From positions 105,541 to 169,540 of the forward strand of contig DASCQM010000015.1 of assembly GCA_036013055.1 (NCBI GenBank): DNA of 64,000 nucleotides, read 5' to 3'. Below are positions 16,660 through 25,631 of the stretch, piece after piece. Below the pieces are notes generated by a model that did no database searches, had not been told where the DNA came from, and was given only the letters and a program-made list of their open reading frames with translations. The number at the start of each line of letters is the position of its first letter. Within the stretch, counting starts at the first letter, position 1. The stretch is from SHYR01 sp036013055 (GTDB taxonomy: Bacteria > Chloroflexota > Dehalococcoidia > UBA2979). A program made the position numbers and the translations under genes.

Positions 16660-19466
16660 CCGCTCCGCCAGTCTCGTCGGTCGCACTCACCGTCGATGGG
16701 CAGAGCGTCGAGGTGCCCGCGGGTTCGATGCTGCTTGATGCTGTCGCGGCCGCCGCCGTCTCGTTGCCGCACCTCTGCAAGGCCGACGCGCGCGGCCCGC
16801 TCGGTGCCTGTCGCACCTGTCTCGTCGAGATCGAGGGCGCGCCGCGGCTCGCTGCCGCGTGCCACACGCCGGTCACCGAGGGAATGGCGGTGCGGACGAC
16901 GTCGGAGCGTGCCGAGCGTGTCCGACGCGGCGTGCTCGACCTCACGCTCGGCATGTCGGCGGATGGTGCCGGTGCCGGTCAGGCCACTCGTGAGGCCCGC
17001 GCGCACGAGCTCCCGCTTTCCTCGTACCCGCCCGCTCCACGCGCGCCGGAGCATTCGATCGACGACTCCAACAACTTCTTCTCGCTGAACATGGCGGACT
17101 GCATCCTCTGCGGTCGCTGCGTCGACTCCTGCCAGCGCACCCAGCACATCGGCGCGATCGGCATCAACGGGCGTGGGAGCGATGCGCGGATCGGCGTCGC
17201 GTTTGATGCGCCGTGGGCGGAGTCGATCTGCACCTCCTGCGGCCAGTGCGTCTCGGAGTGCCCGACGGGGGCGCTACTGCCGAAGGCTGAGATGCCGGCG
17301 ACGTCGAGTGCTCGCGTGCCTGAGAGCGGTTCGTTGAGCAGCGCTAAGAGCACCGTGGTGCACACGACCTGCCCGTACTGCGGCGTCGGCTGCGGGCTCG
17401 CGGTGAACACCGCCAGCGGCGAGATCGCGTGGGTCGACGGCGAGCCGGAGAACGCCTCGTCGTTCGGCATGACCTGCGTGAAGGGTCGCTTCGGTCTCGA
17501 GTTCGTGCACTCCGACGACCGCCTGACGACGCCGCTGATCCGCCGCGACGGCGAGTTGCAGCCGGCGAGCTGGGACGAGGCACTCTCGCTGGTCGCCGAG
17601 CGTTTCGCCGCGGCGCGCGGCTCCTTCGCGACGATCGCATCCGCGAAGGCCACCAACGAGGACGGCTACGTGCTGCAGAAGTTCACGCGCGCGGTGATGG
17701 GTACGAACTCAATCGATCACTGCTCGCGGCTCTGCCACGCGCCCTCGGTGGTGGCGCTCATGGAGCAGGTCGGCTCCGGCGCGACCTCGAACTCGTACGA
17801 GGACTACGACAACGCGGGCACGCTGATGGTCGTCGGCAGCGACACCAGCCAGAACCACCCTGTGGTCGCCGCGCGGCTGCGCAAAGCGGTCGAGCAGGGG
17901 GGCGCGAAGCTTATCGTGATCAACCCGATCCGCATCGACCTCGTCGATGTCGCTGAGGTATTCCTCCAGCCGCGCCCCGGCACGGACGTCGCGCTATTGA
18001 ACGCGATGGCGCACGTGATCCTCGCGGAGGAGCTGTGGGACCGCGATTTCGTCGACTCGCGGACCGAGGAGTTTGACGCGTGGCGCGCTGCCGTCGATGC
18101 TGCAACCCCAGAGGAGGCAGAGCGCATCTCTGGCGTGCCCGCCGACGAGATCCGGCGTGCCGCTCGGCTCTACGCAAAGCCGCACCGCAACGGGTCGTGC
18201 CTGATCTGGGGCATGGGCGTCACGCAGCACTCGATGGGCACCGACAACGCACGCTCGCTCGTCAACCTGGCGCTGCTCTGCGGGCAGGTCGGCAAATTCG
18301 GCAGCGGCATTTCCCCGCTGCGCGGGCAGAACAACGTGCAGGGCTGCAGCGATTCCGGCTGTCTGCCGAACACGTTCCCCGGCTACGAGCCCCTCGATGG
18401 CCCCGCGAACGCGAAGTATTCGGAAGCGTGGGGCGTCGACCTCGACCCCGAGCCGGGCGAGCAGGCGACGCGCATGATCGAGTCGATGATCGAGGGCGAT
18501 CTCACCACGATGTACGTCGTCGGCGAGAATCCGCTGCTCTCGGATCCCTACTTGGCGCACGCCCGCGAAGCCTTCGAGCAGCTCGACTTCCTCGTCGTGC
18601 AGGACATCTTCATGCACGAGACGGCCGCGGAGGCCGACGTCGTGCTGCCCGCCCAGTCGTTTGCCGAGAAGAGCGGCACGTTCACGAACAGTGAGCGCCG
18701 TGTGCAACTGATTCGCCCGATCGTCGATGCGCCGGGTGAGGCGCGTGCCGACTGGGAGATCACGAACGAGATCGCGCGCCGTGTCGGCGAGCTGCTTGAG
18801 CACCCGGCCGAGGGATTCGACCACGGTTCGCCGTCCGAGATCTTCGACGAGATGGCGTCGCTGATGCCGATCGTCGCCGGGCTGTCGCACGAGCGGCTGG
18901 AACGCGACGGCGGGGTGCAGTGGCCGGTGCCCGACGTCGATCACCCCGGCTCGCCGCGTCTCTTCGAGGACGAGTTCCCGCGAGGGAAGGGGCGCTTCGT
19001 GCCCGTCACGCAGGGGCCGCCCGCAGCGGAGCTACCCTCGCGGCGCTTCCCGTTCACGCTCACGACCGGCCGCTCGCTCTACCACTGGCACGGCGGCACG
19101 ATCACGCGTCGCGTCGCCGGGCTGATCGCGCAGATGCCCGTTGTCGCTGTCGACATGCACCCCGCCGACGCGGAACGGCTGGGCTTCGAGGATGGGCAGG
19201 ACGTCCAACTCGCCTCGCGTCGCGGTGAGATCGTCGCGCAGGTACACATCGTCGATCGCATGCGTCGTGGCGAGCTCTTCGTGCCCTTCGTGCAGCTCGG
19301 CGGGGTAGCGGTTAACTTCCTCACGAACAACGTGCTCGACGAGGCCGCGGGCATCCCGGAGTACAAGGCGTGCGCCGTGCGCGTCGAGGCCGTCGGCACC
19401 CCCTCGCGTGCCGGTCGCGGGCGCGGGCCGGGCGGCATGCGCAAGGCCGGGTCACAGCGGCCGTAG
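16656..19466 (+). CDS. Formate dehydrogenase catalytic (alpha) subunit, Mo/W-bis-MGD, FdsA/FdhA-like
   Basis: In this 936-residue multi-cofactor protein, residues 41-69 carry a NuoG-like [2Fe-2S] site (C41, C52, C55, C69 in x10/x2/x13 spacing). CILCGRCVDSC (about 149) and CTSCGQCVSEC (about 193) bind two [4Fe-4S] clusters, and CPYCGVGC (about 239) starts the molybdopterin domain with a further cluster. The active site is Cys360 (RLCHAPSV), encoded by TGC, so this enzyme does not use selenocysteine. GTLMVVGSDTSQNHP and GTFTNSERRVQ are typical FDH segments. It is cytosolic (no Tat signal). FdhD and FdsD partners are not in the window. Confidence 0.94.
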   Translation: MTAPPVSSVALTVDGQSVEVPAGSMLLDAVAAAAVSLPHLCKADARGPLGACRTCLVEIEGAPRLAAACHTPVTEGMAVRTTSERAERVRRGVLDLTLGMSADGAGAGQATREARAHELPLSSYPPAPRAPEHSIDDSNNFFSLNMADCILCGRCVDSCQRTQHIGAIGINGRGSDARIGVAFDAPWAESICTSCGQCVSECPTGALLPKAEMPATSSARVPESGSLSSAKSTVVHTTCPYCGVGCGLAVNTASGEIAWVDGEPENASSFGMTCVKGRFGLEFVHSDDRLTTPLIRRDGELQPASWDEALSLVAERFAAARGSFATIASAKATNEDGYVLQKFTRAVMGTNSIDHCSRLCHAPSVVALMEQVGSGATSNSYEDYDNAGTLMVVGSDTSQNHPVVAARLRKAVEQGGAKLIVINPIRIDLVDVAEVFLQPRPGTDVALLNAMAHVILAEELWDRDFVDSRTEEFDAWRAAVDAATPEEAERISGVPADEIRRAARLYAKPHRNGSCLIWGMGVTQHSMGTDNARSLVNLALLCGQVGKFGSGISPLRGQNNVQGCSDSGCLPNTFPGYEPLDGPANAKYSEAWGVDLDPEPGEQATRMIESMIEGDLTTMYVVGENPLLSDPYLAHAREAFEQLDFLVVQDIFMHETAAEADVVLPAQSFAEKSGTFTNSERRVQLIRPIVDAPGEARADWEITNEIARRVGELLEHPAEGFDHGSPSEIFDEMASLMPIVAGLSHERLERDGGVQWPVPDVDHPGSPRLFEDEFPRGKGRFVPVTQGPPAAELPSRRFPFTLTTGRSLYHWHGGTITRRVAGLIAQMPVVAVDMHPADAERLGFEDGQDVQLASRRGEIVAQVHIVDRMRRGELFVPFVQLGGVAVNFLTNNVLDEAAGIPEYKACAVRVEAVGTPSRAGRGRGPGGMRKAGSQRP

Positions 19467-19527
19467 CCTCGGCTCGTTCGCGTCCCTCACACCGCTGGTC
19501 CTGAGACCGTCGAAGGGCGAGACCGCG

Positions 19528-19965
19528 CTAGACGTCGCGGGTCGGCCCCCTCGGTCGGCGTGGGCGTGAGATCAGGTTCGCGAGCAGCGAAACCGCCGAG
19601 ATCACGAGCGCGCCGGAGACTGCCGCCCAGAAACCATCGACGTGAAAGTTGAGGTCGAGCTGCCCGGCCGACCAGGCGGTCGCACCGAGCATCGCCGCGT
19701 TCACGACGACCGTGAACAGCCCGAGCGTGAAGATGATGAAGCAGCACGAGAGGAACATCGCGATCGGCCGCAGCAGCGAGTTCACGATCGCAAAGATTGC
19801 GGTCCCCGCAACCAACGACTGCCAGTCGTCGATCTCGATGCCCGAGACGACCACCGAGGCGAGGAAGAGCCCAGTCGCGTTGACGACGAGGCGGTAGAGC
19901 AGCGTCTCCGGTGTCCAGTCGGGGCGCCCGGAACCGAAACGGATGAAGAACGGTCGATTTGCCAT
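19528..19965 (-). CDS. Phage-holin-4-like small membrane protein (YvlD/PF04020 type)
   Basis: This 145-residue integral membrane protein has about four hydrophobic segments: LVVNATGLFLASVVVSGI, LVAGTAIFAIVNSLLRPI, LSCCFIIFTLGLFTVVVNAAM and AAVSGALVISAVSLLANLI. The VNSLLRPI and TLGLFTVVVNAAML motifs are characteristic of the four-TM phage-holin superfamily IV proteins, common in bacterial chromosomes and of unknown cellular role. No phage genes are nearby. A basic C-terminal tail (SRPRRPRG) probably faces the cytosol. Confidence 0.85.
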   Translation of the reverse strand: MANRPFFIRFGSGRPDWTPETLLYRLVVNATGLFLASVVVSGIEIDDWQSLVAGTAIFAIVNSLLRPIAMFLSCCFIIFTLGLFTVVVNAAMLGATAWSAGQLDLNFHVDGFWAAVSGALVISAVSLLANLISRPRRPRGPTRDV

Positions 19966-20025
19966 CGCCGCGTGAGTCTACGCGAGCGCCCGAGGCGTCG
20001 GTAGCCGCGCACGACTGGCGGGGCC

Positions 20026-20031
20026 TACCAT
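20026..20031 (+). promoter_or_regulatory. Putative -10 box (TACCAT) upstream of Yip1-like gene
   Basis: TACCAT precedes a strong SD sequence (GAGGAGGG, 20044-20051), which lies 5 nt before the ATG at 20057. The same hexamer occurs upstream of the double-VOC gene at 30537. Confidence 0.35.
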
Positions 20032-20056
20032 CGATCGACAACCGAGGAGGGTACCG

Positions 20057-20587
20057 ATGGAGATGGCCGCGGACGAGACATCGATCGTCGGCAGGATGAT
20101 GCGAGCAGCGAAGCTGGACGCATCACTGTACGAGGAAGTCGAGCACGACCCGGAGGCGACCAACCAGGCGCTGATCGTGGTCGTCGGGACGGCGCTCGCT
20201 GCCGGCATCGGCGCGGGCATCACGATCGGCCTCGCGGGGCTGATCTTCTTCCTCGTGTTCAGCCTGATCGGCTGGGCGCTCTATGCCTGAATCACCTACT
20301 TCATCGGCACGAGAATCTTCGCCGGTGAGGACACCAGCGCCACGTGGGGCGAGCTGGCGAGGACGCTGGGATTCGCGAGCACACCGCGCGTCTTCCTCGT
20401 CTTCAGCGGCATTCCGGTGCTCGGCGCGACCGTCAGCCTGGTGGTCGCGGTCTGGATCCTGATCGCGACCGTCGTTGCGCTGCGCGCGGCCCTCGACTTC
20501 GGCACCGGGCGCGCGATCGCCACTGCGTTCGTCGGGTCGATCGTGCAGGGAGTGCTGCTCGGGATCCCGCTCGCGCTCGCGGCCTGA
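20057..20587 (+). pseudogene. Yip1-domain membrane protein with one in-frame TGA
   Basis: One 177-codon frame is broken only by TGA at 20288-20290. Upstream it encodes a cytosolic helix (MRAAKLDASLYEEVEHDP) and the first TM segments (ALAAGIGAGITIGLAGLIFF). Downstream the same frame continues as ITYFIGTRIFAGEDTSATWGEL and two more hydrophobic segments ending PLALAA, as in bacterial Yip1 proteins (a TM block, then a TYxIGTrxFGG loop, then more TM). The TGA replaces the position where homologues often have Trp, so a single TGG-to-TGA change would explain it. No SECIS-like hairpin was seen. A sequencing error, a recent nonsense mutation or readthrough are all possible. Confidence 0.7.
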
Positions 20588-20701
20588 TCGCGAACTAGTC
20601 GCCCTGCGGCCGCGCGAGGTACGCTTTTCGCACCGGCCTGACACCCCGGCCCACGTGCCCGCAACTCTCTCACGAAGTGTCGCGGAAACGCGCACGCTTC
20701 C

Positions 20702-20716
20702 TACCCCCGAAGGGGG
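20702..20716 (+). promoter_or_regulatory. Perfect hairpin over the Shine-Dalgarno region of the Eis-like gene
   Basis: ACCCCC-GAA-GGGGGT forms a 6-bp stem with a 3-nt loop, ending 6 nt before the ATG at 20723. The purine-rich GGGGG is the only SD-like sequence available, so pairing would hide it. Translational control is inferred only from position. Confidence 0.4.
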
Positions 20717-20722
20717 TCACCC

Positions 20723-21943
20723 ATGACGACCGAGATTCGCGCCGCGCGGGCGGACGAGATGGCGGAGTTCAGCTGCCTCCAGCGCTACGTCTTCGCCGAG
20801 AACGATGCCGAGGGCCCCGACGCCGAGAGCCCGGTGCAGCCGGATTGGACGACCTGCGCATTCGTCGACGGCCGCATCGCGGCGACGATGGGTGCGTTCC
20901 TGTTTCGCATGCGCCTCAACGGTGCAGCCGTCGATGTTGCCGGCGTGACGGCCGTCGGCACGTACCCGGAGTACCGCCGCACCGGCCTGCTGCGTCGTGT
21001 GATGGAGCAGGGCCTGCGCGAGCAGCGGGAGCGCGAGCAGAGCCTCGCGATCCTCTGGGCGAGTTTCGGCGCGATCTACCAGCGCTTCGGCTACGGCCTG
21101 GCATCGACGTGGGTGCGCTACGAACTCGACCCGCGACAGGGGGCGCTCGAGGACGCCAGTCCGCTGGCCGGCGCGGTGCGACTGCTCGCACTCGACGAGG
21201 CGCGTCCGATCATCGAGCGGCTCTACATCGAGTACTCCGGGCCGCGCACGCTCGACGTCCATCGCGCGCCGGCCTACTGGGACTCCGTCTTCCGCGAGCG
21301 GCCAAAGCGCCAGCGCTACGCCGCCGTGTACTTCGACGAGGGCGGCGAGCCACGCGGCTACGCGCTTTACGAGACGAAGTGGCGCGAGGGTGGCGTCAGC
21401 AAGCCGGAGCCGGGTCCGAATCAACTGATGACCGTTCAGGAGTTCGTTGCCGTCGATGTCGACGCCTTCAAGGGACTCTGGGAGTACCTCTGCCGCCACG
21501 ACCTCGTGGCACGGATCGAGATGCCCGGCGTCCCGGAGGACGACCCCGCTCGCTCGCTGATGCTCGAGCCGCGGGAGCTGCGGCGCATCACCGGTGACGG
21601 CATCTGGCTGCGGGTCGTCGACGTTGAACGCGCGTTGCCGCAGCGGCCGTATGGCGACCGCGGTGAGCTTTCGATCGCGATCGTCGATGACGGCCTCTGC
21701 GAGTGGAATAACGGCACCTACCTGCTGGAGACGAATGGCGTGGAGAGCGAGGTGACGAGGACGGACCGGGAGCCGGACATCTCGATGCCCGCCCGCTCGC
21801 TCGCGTCGCTGATCTCGGGACACGACTCGGCCAGCTACCTCGCGCGAGCGGGGCTGATCGAGGCGCGTGATGAGCAGGCGCTGAGCCTCGCGGATCGGCT
21901 CTTCGCGACGGTCTACCGGCCGCATTGCGGCACCGGGTTCTAG
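20723..21943 (+). CDS. Eis-like GNAT N-acetyltransferase
   Basis: This 406-residue protein has the Eis architecture. An N-terminal GNAT domain has acetyl-CoA-binding VTAVGTYPEYRRTGLLRRVMEQ near residues 75-95 (V-x-Vxp-xyRrrG). A second GNAT-like domain contains YTEY-type elements (IIERLYIEYSG) and PQRPYGDRGELSIAIVDD, and a sterol-carrier-like C-terminal domain ends at RPHCGTGF. Eis proteins acetylate amines, including aminoglycosides in mycobacteria; many homologues have other targets. The free C-terminal carboxylate is catalytic in Eis, and the short hydrophobic end (GF) fits. The gene stands alone. Confidence 0.88.
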   Translation: MTTEIRAARADEMAEFSCLQRYVFAENDAEGPDAESPVQPDWTTCAFVDGRIAATMGAFLFRMRLNGAAVDVAGVTAVGTYPEYRRTGLLRRVMEQGLREQREREQSLAILWASFGAIYQRFGYGLASTWVRYELDPRQGALEDASPLAGAVRLLALDEARPIIERLYIEYSGPRTLDVHRAPAYWDSVFRERPKRQRYAAVYFDEGGEPRGYALYETKWREGGVSKPEPGPNQLMTVQEFVAVDVDAFKGLWEYLCRHDLVARIEMPGVPEDDPARSLMLEPRELRRITGDGIWLRVVDVERALPQRPYGDRGELSIAIVDDGLCEWNNGTYLLETNGVESEVTRTDREPDISMPARSLASLISGHDSASYLARAGLIEARDEQALSLADRLFATVYRPHCGTGF

Positions 21944-22029
21944 CCGCACGCTGACTCTTCGCCGCGTCTCCGCCGCGCCTCGGGTGCTAGCATGCCCGCA
22001 TTCGTCCGCACGCCTCGAAGGAGGGACGC

Positions 22030-23421
22030 ATGGCCCAGGTCTCTGATGTTGCCGGCTCTGAACGGGTGGACGACTACCTCGCACGCGGGCTGGAACACCT
22101 CTGGGTGCATACCTCGCAATACAACGAGCTGGCGAAGGACGACGGCATGATCGTCGTCGAGTCCGGCGAGGGCATCTACCTGACGGACATCAAGGGCCGC
22201 AAGTTCATCGATGCGATGTCCGGCCTCTGGGTCGTCGCCGTCGGCCACGGTCGCACGGAGCTCGGCGAGGTCGCGAAGCGGCAGATGGAGACGCTCAGCT
22301 ACGCGAACTCGTTCGCCTACGCCAGCGAGCCGGCGATTGACCTCGCCACCAAGCTCGCGTCGATTACGCCCGAAACGATCAACAAGATCCACTTCATCAA
22401 CTCCGGTTCAGAGGCGGTCGAGACCGCCATCCGCATGGCGAAGCAGTACCACTACAACCGCGGCGAACGACGCCGCACCAAGGTGATCGCGCGCGTTGGC
22501 TCCTATCACGGCACGACAGCGATGGCGCTCTCGGTCAACGGGTCGGCGGCGATCAACAAGAAGCCGTTCGAGCCGCTGGTGCCGGGCGTCGTCCACGTCG
22601 AGAACGTGAACTGCGCGAAGTGTCCGTTCGAGAAGACCTATCCCGACTGCGAGGTCTTCTGTGCGCGTCACGTTGAGGACGTGATCAAGTTCCACGACCC
22701 GGAGACGATCGCCGCCTTCATCGCGGAGCCGATCTCGACGTCGAACGGCAACTGGGTGCCCGCCGATGAGTACTGGACGACGCTGCGTGAGACCCTCGAC
22801 CGCCACGGCATCCTGCTGATCGCCGATGAGGTGATCAACGGCTTCGGGCGCACCGGCGAGTGGTTCGGCATCCAGCATTTCCCGATCGAGCCGGACATCA
22901 TGACCGTCGCCAAGGGGCTGACCTCCGGCTACGCCCCGCTCTCCGCAGCAATGGCCGCGCAGCACGTCGCAGACGCCTTCGTCGGCGAGCGCAAGGATGC
23001 GCTGGCGGGCGGTATCACGTGGGGCGCGCACCCGGTCGCATGCGCGGTCGCGCTGGCGAACGTCGAGATCATCGAGCGTGAGCGGCTGGTCGAGAATGCG
23101 GCCCGCGTCGGCGATCACCTCGCGACGCAGCTCCAGGAGCTGAAGTCGCGCCACCGCGTGATCGCGGATACGAGGGGCATCGGCCTGATGCACAGCATCG
23201 AGCTGAAGAAGGACCCCGAGGCGGGCATCGACTTCACGCCGGACGACGGCCTCTCCGACCTGATGCCGAAGCTGCTCAAGGACCAGGGTCTGCTGATGCG
23301 GTCCGGCGCGAGCATCTCCGTTGCACCGCCGCTCGTGATCAACCGCGAGGAGGTCGACGCGATCGTCGACGGCATCGATGTGGCCGTCGGCAACCTCGAG
23401 CGCGAATTGGGGCTGGGGTAA
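22030..23421 (+). CDS. Class III PLP-dependent aminotransferase
   Basis: The 463-residue fold-type I aminotransferase has SGSEAVETAIRMAKQYH (phosphate-binding turn), SYHGTTAMALS, IADEVINGFGRTGEWFG (Asp to the PLP pyridine) and TVAKGLTSGYAPLSA with the Schiff-base Lys. It belongs to the omega-aminotransferase/beta-alanine:pyruvate group. The insertion CAKCPFEKTYPDCEVFC carries four Cys in a metal-site-like spacing found in one subset of this family. The natural substrate is unknown. The ATG has a strong SD sequence (GAAGGAGGG). It converges on the ABC permease gene with a 4-nt gap. Confidence 0.92.
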   Translation: MAQVSDVAGSERVDDYLARGLEHLWVHTSQYNELAKDDGMIVVESGEGIYLTDIKGRKFIDAMSGLWVVAVGHGRTELGEVAKRQMETLSYANSFAYASEPAIDLATKLASITPETINKIHFINSGSEAVETAIRMAKQYHYNRGERRRTKVIARVGSYHGTTAMALSVNGSAAINKKPFEPLVPGVVHVENVNCAKCPFEKTYPDCEVFCARHVEDVIKFHDPETIAAFIAEPISTSNGNWVPADEYWTTLRETLDRHGILLIADEVINGFGRTGEWFGIQHFPIEPDIMTVAKGLTSGYAPLSAAMAAQHVADAFVGERKDALAGGITWGAHPVACAVALANVEIIERERLVENAARVGDHLATQLQELKSRHRVIADTRGIGLMHSIELKKDPEAGIDFTPDDGLSDLMPKLLKDQGLLMRSGASISVAPPLVINREEVDAIVDGIDVAVGNLERELGLG

Positions 23422-23425
23422 CGGC

Positions 23426-24652
23426 CTAGCCGCGGGCCATGCGCCACGTGTCGCGCAGCCCCAGCCGCGCGCCGGTCTGGAGCTGGCCACCGGCGTAGAT
23501 CCGCCCGCCGAGGCGCAGCAGGCCGTAGATCGTGAACAGCATCAGCGCCGCCGCCGGCACGACCTCCCACGCCGCGAGGTTGCCGATCGCTGCGCGCGTC
23601 GGTATCAACATCGGCGCGAGCGGCGGGGCGTACGAGGCGACGCGCACCCACGTCGCGTCGGCGAGTCCGACGACTGAGACCGCAGTCGCGATCGCGTACG
23701 CGACGAGCAGGATGAGGATCACCGGCAGCGAGCCGTACTGCGCATCCTCCTGCCGCCCGACCGTGGCACCGGCGACCGCGAACGCCGTCGCGTAGAGCGC
23801 GAAGCCGAGCAAGAACCAGAGCACGGTGCTGCCGGCCATCGCCAGCGCGCCGTCGGGCGGTTCGAACGCGCCGGTCAGCGGGATCTCGACCGCCAGCAGT
23901 ACGCCGACCATCGCGAGCTGCGCCAGCCCGACGAGGTCAACGCCAAGCACCTTGCCAGCGATCAGCTGGTGCGCGGGGACGGTCGCGAGCAGCACCTCAA
24001 CCACGCGGCTCGTCTTCTCCTCGATCACCCCGAGCAACACCCACTGGCCGTAGGTCGTGATCGAGATCATCAGCAGCCAGCCCCCGGCGAAGGCCATCCA
24101 CTTGCGCCCGTCCTGCGTGCTGACGCCGGATGCCGTGATCGCCACGCCGCTCGGCTGGGTCAGCGACTCAACCGACAGCACGTCCTCGTTCAACAGCCCG
24201 CGCGCCTGCTCAAGCGTGATGCCAAGCCGCGCCAGCTCGTCGTTCAGCCGCGAGGAGTAGATAGCGCGGTTCGTGACCACGAGTAGCTGCTCGTCCTCAT
24301 CCTCATGGAAGACGAGCACTGTTGAGTCGATGAGCAGGGCGTCGATCCTGTCCTCGCGCAGGGCACGGTCGGCCGCAGGACGGTTCGCGAACGCGTGCGT
24401 CGCGATGTCGATCTGGCCCTCGGACTCTTCCGCCGCCAGCCGCAGCACCTGATCCAGTCGAGGTTCGGTGAACCCCAGCACGCCGAGGTCGAAGTGCAAT
24501 TCCACCTCGCGGTCCGCGAGCCGTGGCACCGCCACGATGCCACCGATGAACAGCAGGACGATCAGCGAGGAGATCACGAACCCCTTGCTCAGCGCCCGCT
24601 GCGTGAAGTCGCGCATCGCGACCATCCAGATGGCCTGCAGGCTGCGCTTCAC
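23426..24652 (-). CDS. ABC-2 type transporter permease (NatB/YhaP-like)
   Basis: This 408-residue membrane protein has one N-terminal TM helix (GFVISSLIVLLFIGGIVAVP). A large extracytoplasmic domain of about 170 residues follows, then five or six TM segments (WLLMISITTYGQWVLLGVIEEKTSRVVEVLLATV and later). The EEKTSRVVEVLLATVPAHQLIAGKVLG segment is the typical ABC-2 permease signature. It forms a sodium- or drug-efflux-type exporter with the ATPase encoded just upstream; the genes overlap by 4 nt. The substrate is unknown. Confidence 0.9.
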   Translation of the reverse strand: MKRSLQAIWMVAMRDFTQRALSKGFVISSLIVLLFIGGIVAVPRLADREVELHFDLGVLGFTEPRLDQVLRLAAEESEGQIDIATHAFANRPAADRALREDRIDALLIDSTVLVFHEDEDEQLLVVTNRAIYSSRLNDELARLGITLEQARGLLNEDVLSVESLTQPSGVAITASGVSTQDGRKWMAFAGGWLLMISITTYGQWVLLGVIEEKTSRVVEVLLATVPAHQLIAGKVLGVDLVGLAQLAMVGVLLAVEIPLTGAFEPPDGALAMAGSTVLWFLLGFALYATAFAVAGATVGRQEDAQYGSLPVILILLVAYAIATAVSVVGLADATWVRVASYAPPLAPMLIPTRAAIGNLAAWEVVPAAALMLFTIYGLLRLGGRIYAGGQLQTGARLGLRDTWRMARG

Positions 24653-25602
24653 GTCACTGCCTCGATGAACAGCTCCGAGAGCCGCGGCGCCTCGAAGGAG
24701 AAGTGGCTCACCGTGCCCGCACTACGCGCCAGTTCGAGTAGCGACTCAAGATCCGCCTCGCGGTCGACGACGAGGCGCAAGCGGTCTCCCGTGCGGTCGA
24801 TGATGTCGTACGTGCCGTTGCCGTCGAGCCACCTGCCGCCGGTGCCGGGCACCTCGATCTCGACGAGCCGGCGCTGCGCGTTCGCTTTCAACGCGGAGAC
24901 CGATCCTTCGAGCACGATGCGCCCGCCGTTGATGATCACCACGTCCTCGCAGAGGCCTTCGACGAGGTCGAGGTGGTGACTCGAGAAGACCACGGCGGTG
25001 CCCCTCTCCGCCTGCTCCGTGACGAGTTCGCCCAGCGTCTGCACCGCGAGCGGGTCGAGGCCGGTGAACGGCTCGTCGAGCACCAGCAGCTCGGGCTCGT
25101 GCAGCAGCGAGGTCAGCAGTTGCACGCGCTGCTGGTTGCCGTGCGAGAGGTCCTCCAGCCGCGAGTGCGCGCGGTCGCCGAGGTCGAGCCGGTCCAGCCA
25201 CTTCGCGCCAACCCGCCGCGCCTCGCCGCGATCCTTGCCGTGCAGCGCGCCGAAGTACGAAAGCTGCTCCAGTACCTCCATGCGCGGGTAGAGCCCTCGC
25301 TGCTCCGGCATGTAGCCGAAGCGACGCATGTCATCTTGTCCCACCGCGTGGCCGTCCCAGTGCACCTCGCCGGCGTCGACGGTGATCAGGCCGAAGATCG
25401 AGCGCATCGCCGTCGTCTTGCCCGCGCCGTTCGGACCGAGGAAGCCGAGCATGCTGCCGCGGGGCACCGTGAACGTGCAGCCATCGAGGGCGACGGTGTC
25501 GCCAAAGCGCTTGCTCAGACCGTGCAATTCGAGCGTGATGTCGTGCCCCCTGCCTGCGTTCAAGGGTAGCGAACGGCGCGTCGTCGCGTCGCCCGCGCGC
25601 AT
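24649..25602 (-). CDS. ABC transporter ATP-binding protein (NatA-like)
   Basis: The 317 residues carry Walker A GPNGAGKTTAMRSIFG, the Q-loop in GYMPEQRGLYPRM, the signature LSHGNQQRVQL (H replaces the second residue of LSGGQ, as in many NatA-like ATPases) and Walker B LLVLDEPFTGLDPLA. A C-terminal domain of about 80 residues is typical of DrrA/NatA proteins. It pairs with the permease that overlaps its stop. The true start is uncertain: homology begins at ITLELHGLSKRFGD, and a TTG at 25563 or the GTG at 25602 could serve. Confidence 0.9.
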   Translation of the reverse strand: MRAGDATTRRSLPLNAGRGHDITLELHGLSKRFGDTVALDGCTFTVPRGSMLGFLGPNGAGKTTAMRSIFGLITVDAGEVHWDGHAVGQDDMRRFGYMPEQRGLYPRMEVLEQLSYFGALHGKDRGEARRVGAKWLDRLDLGDRAHSRLEDLSHGNQQRVQLLTSLLHEPELLVLDEPFTGLDPLAVQTLGELVTEQAERGTAVVFSSHHLDLVEGLCEDVVIINGGRIVLEGSVSALKANAQRRLVEIEVPGTGGRWLDGNGTYDIIDRTGDRLRLVVDREADLESLLELARSAGTVSHFSFEAPRLSELFIEAVT

Positions 25603-25607
25603 ACAAT
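25602..25607 (+). promoter_or_regulatory. Putative -10 box (TACAAT) for the enoyl-CoA hydratase gene
   Basis: TACAAT lies 24 bp before the GTG at 25632, with an SD-like AAGGGGGC in between. It sits in the 29-bp gap between divergent genes. Confidence 0.45.
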
Positions 25608-25631
25608 GGCCGCGCGCCGAAGGGGGCAGCC

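Noticed and set aside
16656..19466. Formate dehydrogenase as a selenoprotein
   Set aside because: The active-site codon at 17733-17735 is TGC (Cys), in the sequence RLCHAPSV.
20288..20330. SECIS after the Yip1 TGA
   Set aside because: No stem of useful length follows the TGA and the expected residue is Trp, not Cys.
20717..22084. 455-codon minus-strand frame opposite the Eis-like gene
   Set aside because: Antisense shadow with no domain signature.
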